The notes beneath the pieces are model-generated. The model saw only the letters and a program-made list of their open reading frames with translations, had not been told where the DNA came from and did no database searches. A stretch of DNA of 64,000 bases from Gadus chalcogrammus. Taxonomy: Eukaryota > Chordata > Actinopteri > Gadiformes > Gadidae. Location of the stretch: positions 11,224,362 through 11,288,361 of the forward strand of contig NC_079414.1 of assembly GCF_026213295.1 (NCBI RefSeq), written 5' to 3'. Both the position numbers and the translations under genes were made by a program. Every line of letters starts with the position of its first letter. Within the stretch, counting starts at the first letter, position 1. Shown in pieces: positions 56,698-64,000 of the stretch.

Positions 56698-58286
56698 AGG
56701 GGTCCAAGCCAACAGGTTGGATCCCTATTGTTTTTGTAAGGATTTTTTTTATTAGGGGTCCAAGCCAACAGGTTGGATCCCTATTGTTTTTGTAAGGATT
56801 ATTAGGGGTCCAAGCCAACAGGTTGGATCCCTATTGTTTTTGTAAGGATTTTTTTTATTAGGGGTCCAAGCCAACAGGTTGGATCCCTATTGTTTTTGTA
56901 AGGATTTTTTTTATTATTATTATTATTCCCCCCTAGAAGTGGGTCCACAGCCCAAACCGTAAAAGGTGCCGACACGCCAATTGCATGACTAGATCCAGGG
57001 CCCTGAGTTCTAAGCAGACGACAAAATCCAGACACGCCGGCCACTAGGTGGCGCTATACCAAGGAATACGCGTTTGGGGCTATAACTCCCACACCGAACC
57101 TCCCAGAGTCCAAAAACTTGTACACACAGATGCACTGGAGTCTGCTGCATCTTTTGGGCTAGGCCACGCCCATTTGCGTCTATGAATATTTTTCGCTAAT
57201 TCGCGAAAACCGCAAAACAGTTTTTTCCCTACTCCTCCCACATTTTTTGACCAATCAACACCAAACTTTGCACACGACATCTTCAGACGCACACGCAAAG
57301 AAATTATCGGACAGTTTTTTGATCCGACCGTCGACGACGAAACGGTAGCGTTTTGAATATTGGTATATTAGCTAAATTAGACGTGGAAAATCAAAAATCC
57401 AGAAAAATCCAAAAGTAGACATCGGAACGAGTCCAAATTTTACAGACATGTTGGTGCTAACCTTAATGTCGTTCAATAAAATTTTCGGAATATTTCGCCA
57501 TTAGGGGGCGCAATAAACGAGGAAATTGTATATCTTCTTATTGGCCAAAGGAATGTTCTTCAAACTCAAAGGAAACCATCAAGGGGCAAACCCGAGTCTA
57601 TATAAAAAATATGGCCAAGAATTATTAATGTGGGCGGGAGTTATTTGGCAAAGGAAAATTGTCTTTGGAAAATTTCGCCACAAGGGGTCGCAAATAAACG
57701 ACGAAATAATATATCTCCTAACTGGCCAATGGAATGTTCTGAAAACGCGTTTTAGGCTATAACTCCCACACCGAAGCTCCCACAGTCAAAAACGTTATAC
57801 GCACAGATTCACTGGAGTCAGCTGCATCCTTTGGCATAGGCCAGGCCCATTTGCGTCAGTATTTTCTTTATGCAAAATCGCAAAAACAGCTAAACTGCCT
57901 TTTCGCTACTCCTCCCACATTTCTTGCCCAATTGACACCAAACTTTGCACACGACATCTTCAGACGCACACTACAAGAAATCAGCAAAACTATTTTGATC
58001 CGACCATCGTTGACGAAACGGTAGCGTTTTGAATATATGTTTTGCGTTGCAAATCAGTAAAAACTATTTTGATCCAACGACGACTAAACGGTAGCGGAAA
58101 ATGCGTTTGGGGCCGAAACTCCCACACTGAACCTCTCACAGTCAAAACCTTTATATCCACAGGTTGTTCACGGTAGCGTTTTGAATACTTGGTTCGCGTT
58201 GTGCCGGCGAAATGCACATTTCTTGTCGCGTTGTGCCGGCGAAATGCACACTTCTTGGACCCCTGCATAACTGCTTGCAGTTCTAG
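56698..58286 (+). repeat. Array unit 7 with three preceding solo modules
   Basis: Hairpin modules at 56698, 56754, 56804 and 56860. The last heads a long-form unit with an intact CTAG end. Confidence 0.75.
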
Positions 58287-59297
58287 TTATTATTATTCCC
58301 CCCTAGAAGTGGGTCCACAGCCCAAACCGTAAATGGTGCCGACACGCCAATTGCATGACTAGATCCAGGGCCCTGAGTTCTAAGCAGACGACAAAATCCA
58401 GACACGCCGGCCACTAGGTGGCGCTATACCAAGGAAAGACGCGTTTGGGGCTATAACTCCCACACCGAACCTCCTACATTCAAAACCTCGTACACACAGA
58501 TTCACTGGAGTCTGTTGCATCTTTTGGCATAGGCCACGCCCATTTGCGTCTATAATTTTTTTTCGCAAATTCGCGAAAACCGCAAAACTGTTTTATCCCT
58601 ACTCCTCCCACATTTCTTGACCAATCAACACCAAACTTTGCACACGGCATCTTCAGACGCACACGCAAAGAAATCGTATACAGTTTTTTGATCCGACCTT
58701 CGACGACGAAACGGTAGAGTTTTGAATATTTGTTTATTAGCTAAATTAGACGTGGAAAATTAAAAATCCCAAAAAATCCAAAATTAGACATCGGATCGAG
58801 TCCAAATTCTACACACATGTTGGAGCTAACCTTAATGACGTTCGATAAAAATTTCGGAAAATTCCGCCATTAGGGGGCGCAATAAACAAGGAAATTGTAT
58901 ATCTTCTAATTGGCCAAAGGAATGTTCTTCAAACTATAAGGGAACCATCAAGGGGCAAACCCGAGTCTATATAAAAAATATGGCCAAGAATTATTAATGT
59001 GGGCGGGAGTTATTTGGCAAAGGAAAATTGTCTTTGGAAAATTTCGCCACAAGGGGGCGCAAATAAACGACGAAATAATACATCTCCTAACTGGCCAATG
59101 GAATGTTCTGAAAACGCGTTTTGGGCTATAACTCCCACACCGAAGCTCCCACAGTCAAAACCTTTATATCCACAGATTCACTGGAGTCAGCTGCATCTTT
59201 TGGCACACGCTGTTTCTCAATTTTTGAACACATGCTTCGCGTTGTGCCGGCGAAATGCACACTTCTTGGACCCCTGCATAACTGCTTGCAGTTCTAG
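58287..59297 (+). repeat. Array unit 8
   Basis: No hairpin. Long form, intact end. Confidence 0.75.
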
Positions 59298-59311
59298 TTA
59301 TTATTATTATT

Positions 59312-60176
59312 AGGGGTCCAAGCCAACAGGTTGGATCCCTATTGTTTTTGTAAGGATTATTATTATTTCGTACGCCTTAGAAGTGGTACCACAGCCCAAA
59401 CCGTAAATGGTGCACACGCGCCAATTAGATGACTAGATCCAGAATCGGCACCGCTACTAAGATAACAAAATCCAGACACGCCGGTCCCTAGGTGGCGCTA
59501 TACCAAGGAATACGCGTTTGGGGCTATAACTCCCACACCGAACCTCCCACAGTCCAAAAACTTGTACACACAGATGCACTGGAGTCTGCTGCATCTTTTG
59601 GCCTAGGCCACGCCCATTTGCGTCTATGAATATTTTTCGCTAAATCGCGAAAACCGCAAAACTGTTTTTTCCCTACTCCTCCCACATTTCTTGACCAATC
59701 GACACCAAACTTTGCACACGACATCTTCAGACGCACACGCATAGAAATCTTAGACAGTTTTTTGATCCGACCTTCGACGACGAAACGGTAGAGTTTTGAA
59801 TATTGGTTTATTAGCTAAATTAGACGTGGAAAATTAAAAATCCAAAAAAATCCAAAATTAGACATCGGATCGAGTCCAAATTCTACACACATGTTGGTGC
59901 TAACCTTAATGACGTTCGATAAAAATTTCGGAAAATTCCGCCATTAGGGGGCGCAATAAACGAGGAAATTGTATATCTTCTACAAAATTTCGCCGCGAAA
60001 ACGCTACACTGACTTCTCGCTACTCCTACCACAGTCAAATCCTTTGTATCCACAGGTTCAGGGTAGCGTTTTCAACACATGCTTCGCGTTGTGCCGGCGA
60101 AATGCACATTTCTTGTCGCGTTGTGCCGGCGAAATGCACACTTCTTGGACCCCTGCATAACTGCTTGCAGTTCTAG
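59312..60176 (+). repeat. Array unit 9
   Basis: Hairpin start, short form, intact end. The 5' body matches unit 2 most closely (TTCGTACGCCTTAGAAGTGG). Confidence 0.75.
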
Positions 60177-60961
60177 TTATACTTCCCGCGCTAAAAGTGG
60201 GTCCACAGCCCAAACCGTAAATGGTGCCGACACGCCAATTGCATGACTAGATCCAGGTCCGGCACCGCTACTCAGATAACAAAATCCAGACACGCCGGCC
60301 ACTAGGTGGCGCTATACCAAGGGAAAATGCGTTTGGGGCTATAACTCCCACACCGAACCTCCCACATTCAAAACCTCGTACACACAGATTCACTGGAGTC
60401 TGCTGCATCTTTTGGCATAGGCCACGCCCATTTGCGTCTATAATTTTTTTCCGCAAAATCGCGAAAACCGCAAAACTGTTTTTTCGCTACTCCTCCCACA
60501 TTTCTTGACCAATCGACACAAAACTTTGCACACGACATCTTCAGACGCACACGCAAAGGAATCATATACAGTTTTTTGATCCGACCTTCGACGACGAAAC
60601 GATAGCATTTTGAATATTGGTATATTAGCTAAATTAGACGTGGAAAATCAAAAATACAAAAAAATCCAAAATTAGACATCGGATCGAGTCCAAATTCTAC
60701 ACACATGTTGGTGCTAACCTTAATGATGTTCGATAAAAAATTCGGAAAATTCCGCCATTAGGGGGCGCAATAAACGAGGAAATTGTATATCTTCTACAAA
60801 ATTTCGCCGCAAAAACGCTACACTGACTTCTCGCTACTCCTACCACAGTCAAATCCTTTGTATCCACAGGTTCAGGGTAGCGTTTTGAACACATGCTTCG
60901 CGATGTACCGGCGAAATGCACATTTCTTGTCGCGTTGTGCCGGCGAAATGCACACTTCTTG
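60177..60961 (+). repeat. Array unit 10
   Basis: No hairpin. Short form, truncated at CACACTTCTTG like unit 2. Confidence 0.75.
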
Positions 60962-61440
60962 TTATTATACTTACCCCCCTAAAAGTGGTACCACAGCCCA
61001 AACCGTAAATGGTGCACACACGCCAATTACATGACTAGATCCAGATCTCTTCGGACTACGCAGACGACCAAACCCAGACACGCCGGCCACTAGGTGGCGC
61101 TATACCAAGGAAAGACACGTTTGGGGCTATAACTCCCACACCGAACCTCCCACATTCAAAACCTTGTACACACAGATTCACTGGAGTCTGCTGCATCTTT
61201 TGGTATAGGCCACGCCCATTTGCGTCTATGAATATTTTTCGCTAAATCGCGAAAACCGCAAAACTGTTTTTTCGCTACTCCTCGCACATTTCTTGACCAA
61301 TCAACACCAAACTTTGCACACGGCATCTTCAGACGCACACGCAAAGAAATCATATACAGTTTTTTGATCCGACCTTCGACGACGAAACGGTAGAGTTTTG
61401 AATATTCTTTTATTAGCTAAATTAGACGTGGAAAATTAAA
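60962..61440 (+). repeat. Array unit 11, cut by the orientation switch
   Basis: Only the first 470 bp remain. It ends GACGTGGAAAATTAAA and meets CTAGAACTGC of unit 12 on the other strand. Confidence 0.8.
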
Positions 61441-62254
61441 CTAGAACTGCAAGCAGTTATGCAGGGGTCCAAGAAGTGTGCATTTCGCCGGCACAACGCG
61501 ACAAGAAATGTGCGTTTCGCCGGCACAACGCGAGGCATGTGTTTAAAACGCTACCCTAAACCTGTGGATACAAAGGATTTGACTGTGGTAGGAGTTGCGA
61601 GAAGTCAGTGTAGCGTTTTCGCAGCGAAATTCTGTAGAAGATATACAATTTCCTCGTTTATTGCGCCCCCTAATGGCGAAATTTTCCGATATTTTTATCG
61701 AACGTCATTAACGTTAGCACCGACATGTCTGTAAAATTTGGGCTCGATCCGATGTATAATTCTGGATTTCTTTGGATTTTTGATTTTCCACGTCTAATTT
61801 AGCTAATATACCAATATTCAAAATGCTATCGTTTCGTCGTCGAAGGTCGGATCAAAAAACTGTATATGATTCCTTTGCGTGTGCGTCTGAAGATGTCGTG
61901 TGCAAAGTTTTGTGTCGATTGGTCAAGAAATGTGGGAGGAGTAGCGAAAAAAACAGTTTTGCGGTTTTCGCGATTTTGCGAAAAAAAATTATAGACGCAA
62001 ATGGGCGTGGCCTATGCCAAAAGATGCAGCAGACTCCAGTGAATCTGTGTGTACGAGGATTTGAATGTGGGAGGTTCGGTGTGGGAGTTATAGCCCCAAA
62101 CGCGTCTTTCCTTGGTATAGCGCCACCTAGTGGCCGGCGTGTCTGGATTTTGTCGTCTGCTTAGAACTCAGGGCCCTGGATCTAGTCATGCAATTGGCGT
62201 GTCGGCACCATTTACGGTTTGGGCTGTGGACCCACTTCTAGGGGGGAATAATAA
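61441..62254 (-). repeat. Array unit 12 (reversed)
   Basis: Short form on minus, with its CTAG end at 61441. No 5' hairpin. It is followed by an ATA run. Confidence 0.75.
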
Positions 62255-62269
62255 TAATAATAATAATAA

Positions 62270-63135
62270 CTAGAACTGCAAGCAGTTATGCAGGGGTCCA
62301 AGAAGTGTGCATTTCGCCGGCACAACGCGACAAGAAATGTGCGTTTCGCCGGCACAACGCAAAGCATGTGTTTAAAACGCTACCCTGAACCTGTGGATAC
62401 AAAGTATTTGACTGTGGTAGGAGTAGCGAGAAGTCAGTGTAGCGTTTTCGCGGCGAAATTTTGTAGAAGATATACAATTTCCTCGTTTATTGCGCCCCCT
62501 AATGGCGATATTTTCCGAAATTTTTATCGAACGACATAAAGGTTAGCACCAACATGTGTGTACAATTTGGACTCGATCCGATGTCTAATTTTGGATTTCT
62601 TTGGATTTTTGATATTCCACGTCTAATTTAGCTCATAAACCAATATTCAAAACGATACAGTTTCGTCGTCGAAGGTCGGATCAAAAAACTGTATATGATT
62701 TCTTTGCGTGTGCGTCTGAAGATGCCGTGTGCAAAGTTTGGTGTCGATTGGGCGAGAAATGTGGGAGGAGTAGCGAAAAAATAGTTTAGCGGTTTTCGCG
62801 ATTTTGCGAAAAATATTCATAGACGCAAATGGGCGTGGCCTAGGCCAAAAGATGCAGCAGACTCCAGTGCATCTGTGTGTACAAGTTTTTGGACTGTGGG
62901 AGGTTCGGTGTGGGAGTTATAGCCCCAAACGCGTATTCCTTGGTATAGCGCCACCTAGGGACCGGCGTGTCTGGATTTTGTTATCTGAGTAGCGGTGCCG
63001 ATTCTGGATCTAGTCATGTAATTGGCGCGTGTGCACCATTTACGGTTTGGGCTGCAGTTCCACTTTCACCGCGGGAAGAATAAGAAGAATCGCTACAAAA
63101 ACAATAGGGATCCAACCTGTTGGCTTGGACCCCTA
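62270..63135 (-). repeat. Array unit 13 (reversed)
   Basis: CTAG end at 62270 and 5' hairpin at about 63107-63135. Short form. Confidence 0.75.
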
Positions 63136-63148
63136 ATAATAAAAAAAA

Positions 63149-63194
63149 TCCTTACAAAAACAATAGGGATCCAACCTGTTGGCTTGGACCCCTA
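63149..63194 (-). repeat. Solo 5' hairpin module (reversed)
   Basis: AATCCTTACAAAAACAATAG to CTTGGACCCCT, with no body. Confidence 0.85.
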
Positions 63195-63195
63195 A

Positions 63196-64000
63196 CTAGA
63201 ACTGCAAGCAGTTATGCAGGGGTCCAAGAAGTGTGCATTTCGCCGGCACAACGCGACAAGAAATGTGCATTTCGCCGGCACATCGCGAAGCATGTGTTGA
63301 AAACGCTACCCTGAACCTGTGGATACAAAGGATTTGACTGTGGTAGGAGTAGCGAGAAGTCAGTGTAGCGTTTTTGCGGCGAAATTTTGTAGAAGATATA
63401 CAATTTCCTCGTTTATTGCGCCCCCTAATGGCGGAATTTTCCGAAATTTTTATCGAACGTCATTAAGGTTAGCACCAACATGTGTGTAGAATTTGGACTC
63501 GATCCGATGTCTAATTTTGGATTTTTTTGTATTTTTGATTTTCCACGTCTAATTTAGCTAATATACCAATATTCAAAATGCTATCGTTTCGTCGTCGAAT
63601 GTCGGATCAAAAAACTGTATATGATTCCTTTGCGTGTGCGTCTGAAGATGTCGTGTGCAAAGTTTTGTGTCGATTGGTCAAGAAATGTGGGAGGAGTAGC
63701 GAAAAAACAGTTTTGCGGTTTTCGCGATTTAGCGAAAAATATTCATTGACGCAAATGGGCGTGGCCTAGACCAAAAGATGCAGCAGACTCCAGTGCATCT
63801 GTGTGTACAAGTTTTTGGACTGTGGGAGGTTCGGTGTGGGAGTTATAGCCCCAAACGCGTATTCCTTGGTATAGCGCCACCTAGTGGCCGGCATGTCTGG
63901 ATTTTGTCGTCTGCGTAGTCCGAAGAGATCTGGATCTAGTCATGTAATTGGCGTGTGTGCACCATTTACGGTTTGGGCTGTGGTACCACTTTTAGGGGGG
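63196..64000 (-). repeat. Array unit 14 (reversed, runs off the window)
   Basis: CTAG end at 63196. The body continues to the window edge, ending CCACTTTTAGGGGGG. Confidence 0.75.

Larger units (their letters stand above)
50361..63890. promoter_or_regulatory. Recurrent CTCF-like motifs in the array
   Basis: Most units carry GGCCACTAGGTGGCGCTATA (for example near 52250, 53568, 54373, 56003, 57040, 58410, 60298 and 61085 on plus; 62121 and 63876 on minus) and GCCATTAGGGGGCGCAATAA (near 50817, 55507, 56459 and others). The first fits the CTCF core consensus and the second differs at about one position. Units 1, 2, 9 and 13 have weaker variants. Binding is not shown. Confidence 0.45.
50014..64000. 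mobile_element. Array of Helitron/Helentron-like non-autonomous units
   Basis: Fourteen units and several solo 5' modules follow head to tail. Complete units start with a hairpin (AGGGGTCCAAGCC then GGTTGGATCCCT) and end CTTGGACCCCTGCATAACTG then CTTGCAGTTCTAG. AACTGCTTGCAGTT is a terminal palindrome and CTAG is the 3' tetranucleotide. There are no target duplications. Units join through short ATT runs. Direct tandem joining, a 3' hairpin with CTAG, and absence of duplications point to rolling-circle elements, but no 5' TC was seen. Eleven units run on plus (to 61440) and three on minus. Confidence 0.6.

Noticed and set aside
50429..63769. Recurrent 60-110 residue open frames in the array
   Set aside because: They appear in several frames on both strands of the same repeat, with start points shifting between units. 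They look like by-products of low stop density.
50014..64000. CRISPR-like array
   Set aside because: The repeats are 0.8-1.5 kb transposon units without short spacers of constant size, in eukaryotic DNA.

Overview
The window looks like a stretch of teleost fish chromosome made almost entirely of transposable elements. The support is the element mix: DIRS, IS3EU-like rve elements, several hAT lineages, PIF/Harbinger MITEs, L2-type LINEs, and short repeats I recognise as common in bony fish. Long CA/GT microsatellites and AG|GT...AG introns show it is eukaryotic. I see no rRNA, tRNA, bacterial operon or CRISPR array. The only non-obvious gene is a three-exon SWIM-type zinc-finger fragment at 43923-44552 (minus), which may be a host gene or the cargo of an unknown element.

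Layout. 1-1555: unassigned DNA, an L2 tail and a TA-flanked MITE. 1556-14051: a ZMYM-like hAT element with 8-bp target duplications GTTATAGC. It has been filled by later insertions: a MITE split by a DIRS retrotransposon (2396-9939), the DIRS split by a Harbinger MITE and a 718-bp palindromic MITE, and a LINE tail split by an IS3EU-like transposon (10652-12636). 14052-19637: unassigned DNA, a TATA box followed by decayed 101/102-bp repeats, and a 5'-truncated minus-strand Ty3/Gypsy element (15912-18150). 19638-28835: a giant fold-back structure whose right arm is opened by a 4.87-kb insertion carrying a hAT, an L2 LINE and a Harbinger MITE.

28890-35849: a nearly complete multi-exon hAT (duplication GTTTTCAT) broken by two MITE-like elements and one LINE. 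36312-43922: a zBED-type hAT (duplication GCTGGGAA) whose first coding exon is split by a second, KIAA1586-like transposon at 39534-43390. This zBED element itself sits in exon 3 of the SWIM gene. 44708-45730: a second copy of the Harbinger MITE. 45781-49900: a second IS3EU-like element with 335-bp inverted arms and transposase pieces on opposite strands. 50014-64000: an array of 14 Helitron/Helentron-like units, eleven on plus followed by three on minus, most with two CTCF-like motifs.

Insertion order can be read from target duplications and from reading frames that close when an insert is removed. Almost all coding regions are broken, so the window records successive waves of transposition. 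The points most worth a second look are the CTCF-like array with an orientation switch, the split or inverted transposases in both IS3EU-like elements, the phase-matched SWIM gene, and the giant fold-back.
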